From the NCBI RefSeq assembly GCF_002925905.1, contig NZ_PRDB01000006.1:310001-374000 (forward strand): 64,000 nt of DNA, written 5' to 3'. The notes under the pieces are model-generated. The model saw only the letters and a list, made by a program, of their open reading frames with translations. It had not been told where the DNA came from and did no database searches. The position numbers and the translations under genes were made by a program. The DNA comes from Klebsiella michiganensis (GTDB taxonomy: Bacteria > Pseudomonadota > Gammaproteobacteria > Enterobacterales > Enterobacteriaceae). Numbering within the stretch: the first letter of the stretch is position 1; each line of letters begins with the position of its first letter. This document shows positions 47,304 through 59,800 of this stretch, in pieces.

Positions 47304-47322
47304 GAAAATGATAACTATTTCT
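47304..47322 (-). promoter_or_regulatory. Putative Fur box upstream of fyuA
   Basis: GAAAATGATAACTATTTCT, degenerate Fur-box-like with AATGATAACTATT core, 54 bp upstream of the fyuA ATG. Confidence 0.6.
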
Positions 47323-47331
47323 AATTGCACT

Positions 47332-47371
47332 GCTACCCGAAACGGGTTTATTTCCACCTGTTTCGGGTAGC
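47332..47371. promoter_or_regulatory. 12-bp perfect inverted repeat in the ybtE-fyuA intergenic region, candidate YbtA operator
   Basis: GCTACCCGAAAC (47332-47343) - 16 bp - GTTTCGGGTAGC (47360-47371). Confidence 0.5.
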
Positions 47372-47378
47372 GGGGCGC

Positions 47379-48956
47379 TTATTGGGCTGAATGGCGATAA
47401 CGCTCAATGGCGAGCGCCGTCAGGCGCTTTTTATCTACCTTGCCGACGGCGGTGAGCGGCCAGTGGGTCAGATACTCAATTTGATCGGGAATCTTCCACG
47501 CGCTGATCCCCATTCGGACCAGCTTTTGACGCAGCTGTTGATAGTCAGAGGGAGTGCGTTGCGCGATGATAAACGCGCATATCCGCTCGCCAAGCAGCTT
47601 GTCCGGCGCGGCGACCACGGCGCAATCCTTTACGTCTTCCAGACGCATCAGCACCGATTCCACTTCCGCAGCGGCTATTTTCTCTCCGGCGCGGTTGATC
47701 TGCTCTTTTATACGCCCCTCAACGTACAGATTTCCCGCCTCATCGAGCCTGACATTGTCGCCCGTACGGTAAAATCCTTGCGCGGTAAAGGCCCGCGCAT
47801 TGTGCTCGGGAGCGCGATAATAGCCCGTAATAGTATAAGGACCGCGCGTTAATAACTGTCCTGTTTCGCCGGGCGCAACGTCGTTCTCCTCTTCGTCAAC
47901 GACGTGAATTTCATCCAGGGGAGACATAGGGCGCCCCTGGCTGTGGAGAACGGTGGCCATAGGATCGTCCAACCGGGTAAAGCAGAGCAAGCCTTCCGCC
48001 ATACCGAATACCTGTTGCAGGGGGCAATCAAACGTCGAGATAACCTGCTCAGCAAGCGTTGGGTCAAGCCGGGCGCCGCCCACCTGAATGACGCGTAGCG
48101 AAGAGAGATCGCTGTCTTCCCACTCTCTGGCCTGCACCCAGAGCTGCGCCAGCGCCGGTACCAGGGCGACGTGGGTCACGCCTTGTTCAGCGATTAAAGG
48201 CATCACCTCATCGCAGCTGGCGCTGTCGGTCAATACCACTTTTCCGCCGCAGGCAAGGGTTCCCAGAATACCGGGGCAGGCCAGCGGAAAGTTATGCGCC
48301 ACGGGGAGGACAGCGAGATACACGCTCTGTGGCTTAAGGCCGCACAGTTCGGCGGAGGCGCTGAAGTTATAGCTATAGTCAGCGTGCCGTCGCGGGATAA
48401 GCTTTGGCGTCCCGGTGGTGCCGCCTGAGAGCAGCAGCAGCGCGGTGCCGGCAGCATCGGGCTGCGGCCACGCCTGCCGTTCGCCGCGCAGCGAGAAGAG
48501 CGGCGTAAAATCGTCGCCTTCGGTCTCACCTGCGACCAGAACTTGCCGCAGGCAGGCGTGTTTGCGCGCCATCTGGCGGGCCAGGTCTGCGTGGCTTTCT
48601 CCGTGAATCACATAAGCGGCCGGTTGCGCCAGCGCCATCAGCGCGTCAATATCCAGCGCCCGCTGCGAGGGCATCGCCAGAACAGGGATAACGCCCAGTC
48701 TTAACAGCGCGAACAGCAGGATCACAAATGCGTTGCCGTTGGGGAGTTGGATAAGCACATGTTCTCCCGGACGCAAACCCAGCGAGTATAACCCTGCAGC
48801 AAGCTCATCGACCCGAAGATCGAGCGCGCTGTAGGTCAGCAAGCCTTTGGCATCAACGACAGCAATTCGCGAGGGATAGCGAGCCGCCCAGTGGCGCAGC
48901 TGTTCAGCAATGGGGAAGGGATACTGTTTTATCAGAGAATCAAAGGAAGAGTGCAT
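47379..48956 (-). CDS. ybtE: Salicyl-AMP ligase YbtE
   Basis: ANL enzyme; LLLLSGGTTGTPKLIPRRHADYSYN; FYRTGDNVRLDEAGNLYVEGRIKEQINRAGEKIAAAEVE. Confidence 0.96.
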   Translation of the reverse strand: MHSSFDSLIKQYPFPIAEQLRHWAARYPSRIAVVDAKGLLTYSALDLRVDELAAGLYSLGLRPGEHVLIQLPNGNAFVILLFALLRLGVIPVLAMPSQRALDIDALMALAQPAAYVIHGESHADLARQMARKHACLRQVLVAGETEGDDFTPLFSLRGERQAWPQPDAAGTALLLLSGGTTGTPKLIPRRHADYSYNFSASAELCGLKPQSVYLAVLPVAHNFPLACPGILGTLACGGKVVLTDSASCDEVMPLIAEQGVTHVALVPALAQLWVQAREWEDSDLSSLRVIQVGGARLDPTLAEQVISTFDCPLQQVFGMAEGLLCFTRLDDPMATVLHSQGRPMSPLDEIHVVDEEENDVAPGETGQLLTRGPYTITGYYRAPEHNARAFTAQGFYRTGDNVRLDEAGNLYVEGRIKEQINRAGEKIAAAEVESVLMRLEDVKDCAVVAAPDKLLGERICAFIIAQRTPSDYQQLRQKLVRMGISAWKIPDQIEYLTHWPLTAVGKVDKKRLTALAIERYRHSAQ

Positions 48957-48959
48957 GCG

Positions 48960-49763
48960 TCACCTTTCTGAAGTGCAGGACCGATTTTGCAAAGCGGTCG
49001 TCGCAGAAAATACGTAGGGAAAATGGTGAATAATCTGCGTAAAAAAGGCCCTGGATTGTTGCAGCAGATAAAAATGGTCGCCGTCAATCACCACCTCGCC
49101 TGCGATATGGTTCAGCCACGGACGCCAGGCCTCCATCTCCGGCCGGGAGGCTTCACGATCGCGGCTGCCGCACACGAGCAGCGCAGGCGTGTACAGCGGC
49201 GGAAAATCGTCGAGCGAGTCGTAGTGATAGTGCTCAGTAGCGTAAAAATCAGCGCGCAGAAGAGGAAGAAATAGCGACAGTAGTTCCTTGTTTTCCTGTA
49301 GTTCAGGCGAACATCCGCCGATATCGATCAGTTCAGCGATAAAGTCGGCATCTTCGCGGTCGCTGAGCCTGCGCCGGGAATGCAGATGAGGGGCATGGCA
49401 GCCGGAAATAATCAGCCCTTGTGGGGGAAGCCCCCGTTGTTCCAGAAGCCGGCAGGTTTCAAACGCCACCTGCGCGCCCATGCTGTGCCCGGCAAGTAAA
49501 AGCGGGGCGTCAGGCGATACGCTCTCTTCCAGTTCGTCCGCCAGCAGCGACGCCAGTTGCGTAATGCTGCTGAGCGGCGCCAGATGGCGCAGGCGATCGC
49601 GCCCCGGCCAGGTCACCAGGGAAAGCGCGATCTCCGCCATGGGGTGGTCTCGCCAGCGGCGAAACGCGCTACTGCTGCCGCCCGCGAAGGGGCACATCAC
49701 CAGATGCGCCGTACTGGCGTTGCGGGCGGGCCATAACGGTATACACATGGCAGATTGCATCAC
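48960..49763 (-). CDS. ybtT: Yersiniabactin thioesterase YbtT
   Basis: Type II TE; CPFAGGSSSAFRRW; LLAGHSMGAQVAFETCRLLEQRG. Confidence 0.95.
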   Translation of the reverse strand: MMQSAMCIPLWPARNASTAHLVMCPFAGGSSSAFRRWRDHPMAEIALSLVTWPGRDRLRHLAPLSSITQLASLLADELEESVSPDAPLLLAGHSMGAQVAFETCRLLEQRGLPPQGLIISGCHAPHLHSRRRLSDREDADFIAELIDIGGCSPELQENKELLSLFLPLLRADFYATEHYHYDSLDDFPPLYTPALLVCGSRDREASRPEMEAWRPWLNHIAGEVVIDGDHFYLLQQSRAFFTQIIHHFPYVFSATTALQNRSCTSER

Positions 49764-50854
49764 CGGGACTCCTCATCGTGGCGGTAGAAAGCCGGTAACC
49801 GGTCGTGACGCGGCGGCGTCAGATGTCGGATCTCCGCATGGCCGGTCTCACGTAAAATCTGCTGCCATAAATGTGATAACGCGAGCTGATGAGCGGAGTG
49901 GCAGGCCGCCGGCAGATTTCCACCCCCCAGATGGCAGCGCAGCTGCTGTAGCAACCTGCCGACCCCCTCCGGTCCGGCGGTTTCACAGCAATCACGCCAG
50001 CTCAGGGGAGCCGCGCTGCGCGTCTGACCCGGCGGGTCGCGCAGGATCTCCGGCCTGCGGTAGAGACTACGAACATTCGCCTGATGTTCTGCGACAAACA
50101 GGCTGGATGACCAGACCACGGGGCCGTAGCTTGCCTCCAGCGAAAGATGACCTTCCGGCCAGCCCAGCAGCAAACGGTGCATAATCAGGCTGTGCATATC
50201 AGGATCGTCAGGATCGAGATAGCGCTGAAGTAGCAGACAGGCTTCTCCCGCCGGCCAGAAAAGTCTCAGACAGTGAAAGTCGCTAAAGCTACCGACCACT
50301 TCGCACGCCACGCTGGCGGCATCAACCTCTAGCGCCAGCAACAACAAATCCAGCGTGGAGTAGAGCAACTGTCGGCTGGTGGTAGCGTGAGCAACCGACG
50401 GCGCCTGATCCAGGCTGCGACGTAACCGCTGCGCATCCCCGAGCCAGGCGCGACCCGCACGCGCGTGCGGATAAAACGTGTTGACCCAATAGCAGCGGCC
50501 CCGTTCCTGCGCCAGCGCTTGTAAAGAACGGACGTCATCCGGGTGGAGGGGATGCTCCTGAATCACGTGCACGCCGCGGGTCAAAAAGTGCCGGGCAAGC
50601 TGGGTTCCGCTCCCGCCGGCGACGGTTGAGCGCACGACGATACAGGCGATATCCGGCATCTCGGCGATCTGTTCCGGCGAGGTATACAGCGGGATTCCAA
50701 ACGCATAGGCCAGCTCTCTCGATCGCGCGCTTCCCTGGGACAGAAGACCAACCAGTTCCAGCCCCTCCTGGGGCTGCATAAAGGCGTTGAGGTACATTTC
50801 GCCAAATTTAGCGCCCACAATCAGTACGCGTTGCTTAGGGGCGGCGGACGGCAT
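49760..50854 (-). CDS. ybtU: Thiazoline reductase YbtU
   Basis: MPSAAPKQRVLIVGAKFGEMYLNAFMQPQEGLELVGLLSQGSARSRELAYAFG. Start at 50854 (or 50857) rather than track 50953. Confidence 0.95.
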   Translation of the reverse strand: MPSAAPKQRVLIVGAKFGEMYLNAFMQPQEGLELVGLLSQGSARSRELAYAFGIPLYTSPEQIAEMPDIACIVVRSTVAGGSGTQLARHFLTRGVHVIQEHPLHPDDVRSLQALAQERGRCYWVNTFYPHARAGRAWLGDAQRLRRSLDQAPSVAHATTSRQLLYSTLDLLLLALEVDAASVACEVVGSFSDFHCLRLFWPAGEACLLLQRYLDPDDPDMHSLIMHRLLLGWPEGHLSLEASYGPVVWSSSLFVAEHQANVRSLYRRPEILRDPPGQTRSAAPLSWRDCCETAGPEGVGRLLQQLRCHLGGGNLPAACHSAHQLALSHLWQQILRETGHAEIRHLTPPRHDRLPAFYRHDEESR

Positions 50855-53800
50855 CATAACGTGTTCTCCGGTTGCGTTGAGGTTGCGCCGAGCCAGCGCT
50901 TTATATGCTGCGCACAGGTCTGAACGTGGGGGGGCTCCAGCATGATTTGCCAATGGCTGGCTTTAATCGCATAGCTGTCGGCGCGGTCTATCCAGGTTTG
51001 CCATTCGGTTTCCGCTGGCGTCCAGCGCGCGTGTCTCATCGCGGCATGCACGATGAGACAGGGGAGCGGAACGGTTTCGTCCGGCGTATGCTCGGTCAGT
51101 AAGCGCAGCAGATGCGCGATGTTGTCGATCCACGCTTCCGCCGCCTGCAGCGTCAGGTTTTGCGCCATTATTCCCGCCGTTCTGGCAAGGTCGATAAAAT
51201 CGGCAAGCTGGCGGTCGGGCGTCAGCCGATCGAAATGTTCCGGCAGCGCCAGCGGCGTATCTCCTTCGGCTAACAGCCGCAGCAGGGCCGTCCGGTTTGC
51301 GCAACGAAAATCCTGTCGACACACGGGATCGATTAACGCCAGCCGTACCTGCTCGCCTTTGGCATCCAGTCGCTGCGCGGCGCCCGCCGCAAGAAAAGCG
51401 CCATACGACCAACCCGCCAGAACATAAGGGCCGTGCGGCTGCTGGCGGCGGATACTCGCGACATACTCATCGATCATCCGATCAAGCGTGGCAAAACGCT
51501 GCGGCGATTTTGCCTGCAGGCCGAAAACGGGCATATTCAGCGCGCTGGCGAGCGGCAGCCAGGCGCTGATATCGCCGTCTGAAGCATGGAAAACAAACAA
51601 CGTTTCGTCGCCACCGCCCTGGCAAATGGGCACAGGATTCTCCTCTCCCGACGAACAGGACTGCAGATGGGCGCAGAAGTCGCTGAGCGTTGAATGGGTG
51701 AACAGATCCTGAAGGCTGGCGCTGGCAATCCCTCTGCGGTTCAACTGCGCGACCATCCTTGTCGCCATCAGGCTGTCGCCGCCCAGCGCGAAAAAGTCGT
51801 GATGTCTGGCCACGGCGCGAGACAGCAGCGTTTGCCAGAGTTCAGCGACCTGTTTTTCCAGCGCCGGATCTCCCCCGGAGCTCGGTGTCGATTCGGCTGG
51901 CGCAATCTGTGCGTCAGGTGGGGCCGATAGCGGAGTAAATAACGTTTCTCGCTGCCGGATCTGCAACGCGGGCAGGGTGGCGCCAAAACGCTGCTGCAGA
52001 TAGCGGCTCACGGCTGCTTTATCCGGGCGATTCACCCCAGGCGAACGTGCGACCAGCAGATGCTGGCGCAGCGGCGACGATTCCTGCGGCGGCCAGGCCA
52101 GTTCGTTGGCAAAACCGGCCTGCACAAGCACTTCCTGCCACGCCGAACGGGTGAGCATAGGTTTTTCATCCCGGAGGCGGAAATCGCGGTATCCGCTTAA
52201 CCCTTCGATAAAGCCGACGCTCGCCAGCTGGAATATGCTGTTTCGTTCCGTCGCTTCCACGATCAGCAGACGTCCGCCGGCTTTCAGCAACCGCTTTAAT
52301 CGGCGCAACGACTGTACGACATGGCTGGCGTCGTGAAGCACGTTGACGGCAATAATCAGGTCGTAACCCGCCTCGGGGTGGGCGGTAAAATCCAGCGGCT
52401 GGTTGATATCGAATAAGGCGTAAGACACCCGCGATTCATCGTGGAAACGGGTTCGGGCGTCGTTGAGGAACTGCGCGGAGACATCCGTGAAGTGGTATGA
52501 CAGCCGCGTGTTTCGCGTGGCCTTCAGCACCGGTTCCGCGGTGGCTGCGGTTCCGGCGCCCACCTCGAGGATCCGTTCTGCGCCGCAAAGGGCGGCAATC
52601 TGCGCGGTATAGCGATTCAGACAAGCGCTGGCGGGGTTTTCGCGATACAGCGCGTCGGTTACGCGCAACGACTCGTTGAACAGCAGTTCCAGCGGCGAAC
52701 ACTGCCCGGAGAAGAGGTCGTCGTGCCGGGCGATGCAGGCGACAAGATACTGCGCCAGCGCCTGGCTCCAGTGGGTTTGCGGGCAAGCTTCGTGAGGTTC
52801 GGGAATTTCGCTGAGCGGAATGCGGCAGCGCCAGCTATCCCCCTCGCGCACTAACCATTCTCTTTCCGCCAGACACTGCAGCCACTGGCGTAGCAGGCGC
52901 CGGTGTGACGCTTGCGCGCCCAACGCCTGTACTATTTTGCCAAATGGGTGGGCAACCTCCGGGGTGGTGAACAGACGGTGGCGATATAGCGTTGCGGCAA
53001 TCCCCTGCAGCGCACGCGCCTCCAGCCAGCGCCAGGTCGCTTCCAGCTCGTCAAGTTGCGTCTGTTCAGGCAACGGCAGCGCCAGTGAGGCGAGATCGTG
53101 CTCATCATGTAACGGCGCTGAGGGCGGTGGATCCTCGGTCATAACGATATCCAGGGTTAACGCGCCATTTTCGCTTAATTCCGCTCTGGCCTGTTGGATG
53201 CAGGGGTATTCCTGCGCCGCTTGCTCAATATCCCGCAGATCGTAGTCTGTCTGCGCGTTCAGCGGCCAGCGGCGGCGGGGAATGTGTTCGGCAATCCCGC
53301 TGTCCATGGTCTCCAGGACTTCAGGGGTGGCAATGGCGGCCTGCAGGATGGCGCAGTAGTCATTAAACATCGCTTCAGCCGCGCCCGGTTCCAGCACGTT
53401 ATCCATGCAGTACCAGCTAAACGTCAACGCGCCATCGCTCTCCATCACCTGATGATCCAGCCAGACCTGCGGCGTTTGCGTAAAGACATAGCAGGGTTCG
53501 CCGAACAGATGACTCATTGCCCGGTCGATAGCCATTCCTTCCAGCGTCATCCCCAGCATGCTGGTAAACACCACCGGCATCAGCGGTTGACGCTGGGATC
53601 CGCGCTGGCGCCCCAGCTCGCGGATCGCCTCAACGCCGTTCACTTCGCTGTGCGCCATGTTTTGCCAGAGACGCTGCTGGGTCCGTTGCATCTGCTCCTG
53701 CAGCGTTAGCGGCGTTGAGAAGTTAAAATCAACCAGCGTGACGGAGGTAAAATCCCCGATCAACTGATTGATTTGCGGGTGGATCGGCTGGCGATTGAAG

Positions 53801-56800
53801 AACGTCAGGTTCAGCGTAAATGCCGTGGTACGGCTCCAGCGCTCAAGGGTGGCGGCAAACAGCGTGAGCAGCGCGGCGGAGGGGGTGACGCCCTGCTGCT
53901 GCCAGCGTTGTTTCGCCGCCTGCCACTCTTGTCTATCAAGCGTCGAAGTGAACGTGGTGAAGTGCGGGGTTTCCGGCGGAGTCTCCACCACCGGCAGTTC
54001 CGGAGCTGAAGGCAGTTGCGGCAGTTTTTCCTGCCAGTAATCCCAGGCATCGTGCCATGCTGTTGTTTGTCGGCGCGCCTGTTCAGCCATCACGTAATCG
54101 CGGAAGGTGATATCGAGCGGCGGCAGCGTTTCTCCGCGCCATACCTGGGCCAAATCGTCCATCATGACTTTAAAGCTCTGCACATCGAACTGCAGAAGAT
54201 CGAGGTTCATGTGCAGGCGGTAGCGGCAATCGTCGATTTCGCTGACCACCAGCTCAAAGAGCGGCCACTGGTCGGCAGGTAAAACGCGATAGCTCAGTTC
54301 ATGGCGCCGTTTTTCCAGCGCCTGGCACTGCTCTTGCGGGGAAAGCGCGCGCAGATCGTCGCGCGGGATACGATACGTCGGGGTTGTCGCCAGAACGCGC
54401 TGTTGTCCATCTGCATCCACCACCATCCGCAGCATATCGTGGCGGGCAATGAGCTGGTTCCATGCTTTCTCCAGTACGGCGAGATCGAACTCATCGTGGC
54501 GTTTATCCCATTCAAACAGCACGTGACAGGCAACGCCGCCATAGCCAATAAGATGGGTTCTGCCCAACCAGTAGGCATGCTGAATCGGCGTCAACGGGAA
54601 GGGCGCGTAACGCTCAGCGGCATCGTGCTGCAACGCTTCCGGCGGCGATACGGCAGGCGCCGTCTCTGCCTGAGAACAGATAAGCTGTGTGAGCCCGTGC
54701 GGCGAGAGATCCTGCCACGCCCGTTCCGCGTTGATGCGTACACCCAGGTCATGTTGAATATCGCTGCTGAGTTCAAGAAAGAGCAGCGAGTCCATTCCCA
54801 GCTGTAACAGATCCTGATCTGCGTTCAGCGAAGCAGGATCGTTCAGTCTTAGCTGCACCGCAATGCGATTTTTCAGCCATGTCATCACCGCCGCTTTATC
54901 GCTGATGCTACCGTGAAAAGCATGGTTATCAGCGGGAGTCGCGGCCGGAATCGCGGCGTGTTCTGTTGCTGCGGCGTTAAACAGAGCCTGCTGCAGCGGG
55001 GGCATTTTGTCGGTGAAAACGCGCATGGCCAGTCGCCAGGCGGCGCCGCGCATCACCGCTTGTTCAAGGTGCCAGCGCCCCTCGGCATCGCTTAACGCGC
55101 CCATGCCACGATCGGCAAGGGTCGTCAGCATCTCTGTCGTAGCCGCCCGGCCGCTTTCTCCCCATGCGCCCCAGGCGATGGAGAGCACTTTCGGCGTATC
55201 AAGGGAGGAGAACTGCCGGGCGAGCCCGTCAAGATAACCGCAGGCCAGCGCATGGGCGCTCTGGCCTGGCGCGCCGAGGGCGGCGGCAGCGGACGAATAG
55301 AGAATCAGATAACGGGCGTCGTGGTTGCCCAGCGTTTGTAATAGCTGGCTTGCCGCCTGCGCTTTGACCGCGAAAACGGCGGCCAGCTGGTGGTCATCGA
55401 GTTCCTGCAAGGGCCCATCAGCCAATACGCCAGCGGTATGAATCGCTCCGGCAATGCCGCCGCTGGTCACCAGTTCATCAAGAACACGGGCCAGCTCTCC
55501 GGCATCACCCACATCACAACGGCAGACGCGAATCTCCACGTCCGCTGTGTCGCCTGGCCATGACGCATCCACGCGCGGCGCCAGTAGCGCGATGCGGCGC
55601 GCCCCTTTTTCTCTGAGCCAGTTCACGGCAAGGCGGCCCAGTCCGCCAAACGCCCCGGTCACCAGATGCCAGCGGTTATCGCCGGCAAACACCTTCGCCG
55701 GTAATTCGGCGGCGCATCCCGCATTGGGCGCCAGCGAAGGGAGCCAGAAGCCATTATCCCGGGCTGCAAGCCAGCGTTGTGACAATGAAACAGCGCTTAA
55801 TCCTTGACGCAGCGTTTCCCACGAGGCGTTTTCAGCCATATCGATAGCGGCGATTAACCGTTCCGGCTGTTCGTTGGCCGCGACGCGAAGCATAGCCCAC
55901 AGCGCGTGATGGGCCGCTGATAGCGCCTCGTTTTCCTCGATTCGCCACGCGCGGCGGGTGACGACAATCAAGCCGCCTGGGCTGGCGGTGAGCGCCTCTT
56001 TCACCTGTGTCGCTAACGCCAGCGTCTCCTCGCTCTCGTCGACAATCATCAGGACAGAAGGGGCCTGCGGATCGTGAAGAATGCCGTATTGCGCCAGCGC
56101 CTCTTCGTAGGCAAGGGTACCGGCGCTGAGGCGGAATACCAGCGGGCGGCTATTACTGTCGATGCTGAGGGGCCTCCAGCGCCAATGATAATGCGTCTGC
56201 GGCGCAGGAAGAGGCGCGTCGGGCGCCAGCGGCAGCCACTTGCCGTCTGGATGACGGGCTTCCACGCGCATCTCGCCGCGGGAAAAGGCTGCGTTTCGCC
56301 AGCTTAAGCGCACCTCCCCCAGCCATTGCGGGGCGGTAACGAGGGGCGGTTTCACGGGGGAATCGTCGCCGTGCCGCGCGGAGAGGCGCCGCCAGGCCTC
56401 CTGCCAGCGGGCGGTAAACCGTTCCGGCTGACCTGCGCAATCGGACCAGTCGGCGAGATAATCAGGGTTATCCGGCAACGTCTGTTCCAGCGCGGATTCT
56501 GATGACGTGGACATCTCCTGGCCGGGCAGGGTGGCGAGAATGATATGTTCGCTCATACCGGCGGTCGGGCTGTCGTCCTGCGGAAGCCACGCTATTTTGC
56601 AGAATCCGGCGCGGCGGCACTGCTGCTGCCACTGATGGGGGGTGAGGAAGAGCTCGCCTTCGCGGGCGTCGATATCCTGTAGCGGGAGGACCAGCGGGCC
56701 GAAAACGAAATCAAACAGACGCATTGGCTGGGTGATTTCGCGCATCAGCAGGCGCCCACCCGGCTTGAGCAAGGGACGCAGATTATCGAGGGTTTGACCG

Positions 56801-59800
56801 ATATGGCGCGTGGCATGGATCACGTTAGCCGCGACGATAAGATCGTAAGACTGCGCCGCAAAGCCCTGAGACTGCGCCTCTTGTTCGAGATCCAGCTCGT
56901 CGTAATGCACAAAGTCATAGTCGGCGAATTTCTGCTGCGCGCGGCGGGTGAACAGTGCGGAGATATCGGTGAAGTGGTACTCCAGCGCCGGTACGTCTTT
57001 GAGTTCAGGCAGCAGCCATGCGGTGGTGCCGCCGGTTCCGCCTCCGACTTCAAGAATGCGCAGCGGCTGATGGGGCTGACGCGCCTGGACGATACCCCGT
57101 AGTACCCCGGCGGCAATCTGGTTGAAATAGCGGCCAAAGCTGAATTCCTGATATAGCACCTCTACGCCGTCGGAAGCGCCTTGCGGGAAGATAATCGCCA
57201 CCGGCTCTTCCGCGCCGCTCATCATGTCGTATAACCGATCGCCGGCACGGGCGATGGTATCGGGGATAGCCTGATAACCTTCACAATAATCGGCGAGTTC
57301 CGTCAGCAGAATTTCCCGCTGCTGATGTTCAATGGGGCGGGCGCGGTAGTAGCGCCCCTCAGCACAGCGGTAGTCGCCGTCGACCACGCAGTTATTTAGC
57401 AGGCGCTGAAGCAGCTGCTGGTAGCGGGGCATCAGTCGTCCATGGCGCATAATGGTGATGGCATCCACGCCGTTATCTATCGCATCGCCCGTACAGCGTT
57501 GTACCAGCCGATCGACATAGATGGCGTGCAGTCGCGTGGCGCACTGTTTAAGCGCCTCCAGACGGGGGAGTTCGAGCGCTGTCGCGGCGCTGTTGGCCAC
57601 CTCTAATCCAGCGGCAAGCACAGCATCGGCAGGCTCGCAGGCGGAGGTGGCGCGTTCTTTCCAGTAACGCTCGGTCGCAAACGGATAGCATGGCGCGGAG
57701 ATACGTTGCCCATCGCCTGCCAGAAGATCGGCCCACGGTAAGGTGACGCCGGCCGCGTATAGCTGGAGAAGCGCCTGATTCAGGACAGCGCTCGCCTCCT
57801 GTTTACGCCGGGCGCTGGCTATCCAGTAAGCGTCATCGCGGTATTCGCGCTGTCCGGAGGCAATCAGCTGGGCGTCGGGCCCCATTTCAACAAAAACGCG
57901 GGCACCGAGCTTGCGCGCCGCCTGAATACTCTGAATAAAACGTACCGGCTGGCGCATATGGCGGCGCCAGTAATCCGCCTGGTTGAGCGTCGCCTCGTCA
58001 ATGAGTTCGGCGGTAAGCGTGGAAATCAGCGGTATTTGCCCCGGCTCGGCGAGCAGACCCGCGCAGGCCTCCTGGAAGCGATCGAGTATTGGTTCAAGTA
58101 AAGCGGAGTGCGCCGCGCCGGTTACGCTCAGGCGACGATAGTCGATCTCGTGTTGCGAAAGCGCGGCGCAAAACTCCGCGATACGGGCTTCCGGCCCGGA
58201 AAAGACCGTATGCCGGGTGCCATTGTTGGCGGCGAGATCCAGCTCGAACTGACGGGCCAACGGCATCAGCGCCTCTTCTTGCGCAAATACCGCCACCATC
58301 GCGCCGCTTGCGCACAGCTGCATCAGCGCGCCGCGCCGACATACCAGCGGCATGACCTGCTCAATGGTATAGTGTCCGCAGACAACGGCAGCGGCAAATT
58401 CGCCGACGGAGTGACCCATGGCGAAGTCGGCCTTCAGTCCTTCAGCGCGCCAGTGGGCCGCCATCGCGATTTCGAACGCGACAATCGCCGGCTGGGCCCA
58501 GGCCATATTGTCAAGCTGCGCTGAATCGGGATTAAACATCGCTTCCCGTAGCGAAGGCGTGAGCATGTCGCGACAGGCGGCAAAACAGCGCTCCAGCGTA
58601 TCGGCAAACGCCGTTGAGTGCTGGTACAGAGACTGGCCCATAGTGCGCCAGTGCGAACCCTGCCCGGTAAACAGCCACACCTGTTTGCCGCTGGCGCCGT
58701 GGCCGCTATAGACCGGCGAAGTCGATTTCGCGCCAGCCCAGGCGCTGAGCGCGGCGGCGGTGTCATGATTTAATGGCGCCGCCAGGCGGAAGGGAAGATC
58801 GAGACGGCGCGCGCGTAACGCCGTGAAGGCCAGATTGTTGGCATCCGCGTTCTCCCTAAGCGCCGCGGCATAGTCCGCTGCCAGCTGCCGCAACGCGGTG
58901 TCGCTGGCGGCGCTGAGCAACAGCGCGGAACTCTTGCTGCCGTCATCCGCGGCGGGGTAGCTTATGTTGAGTTCGTCGGGCAGCGAAGCGACGATCATAT
59001 GGCAGTTGGTGCCGCCAATACCGAAGGAGGAGACGCCCGCGTAGCGCACTTCGTCCTGCCACTCCTGCGCCGTCACCGGCACGGTAAAGGGGCTTTCCTC
59101 GAGCTTAAGCGCCGGGTTTGGCGTGTGAAAATTCAGCATTGGCGGAATTTTTCCGCGACTGACCGCCAGAACGGTTTTCAGCAGTCCGGCAATGCCCGCC
59201 GCGGTATCCAGGTGACCAACGTTGCTCTTCACGGAACCCAGCGCGCAGCGCTGTTGCGGCGGGCGGGGAGCGTAGACGTTGCGCAGGGCTTCTATTTCAA
59301 TCGCGTCTCCCAGCGGCGTGCCGGTACCGTGGGTTTCAATGTAGCCGATCTGCCTGTCGTCGATGGCCGCCAGCATTAACGCCTCTTCGATGACCGCTTG
59401 CTGTCCTGCCACCGACGGCGCGGTATAACCCACTTTTCTGTTTCCGTCGTTGTTGACCGCGCTGGAGAGGATCACCGCGATAATCGGATCGCCTGACAGC
59501 AGCGCGTCCTTCAGGCGACGCAGCACCACGCAGCCGAGACCGTTGCCGGCCCAGGTGCCCTCTGCCGAGGCGTCAAAAGGGCGACAGTGGCCGTCGGGAG
59601 AGAAAATCATCCCGGGCTGGTAACGGTAACCCGCCTGCTGGGGGAAGGAAAGCGCCACTCCGCCGGCTACCGCCATATCGGATTCGCCTGCGCGCAGGCT
59701 TTCGCAGGCCAGATGGACCGCAACCAGCGAACTGGAGCAGGCGGTCTGTACCGATAACGCCGGGCCGTGCAGATTGAGTTTGTAGGCCGCGCGGGTGGCT

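Noticed and set aside
54301-54807. ORFs on the plus strand within irp1, e.g. 168 aa at 54301 and 171 aa at 53194
   Set aside because: Antisense to the 3158-aa HMWP1 CDS with intact domain order.
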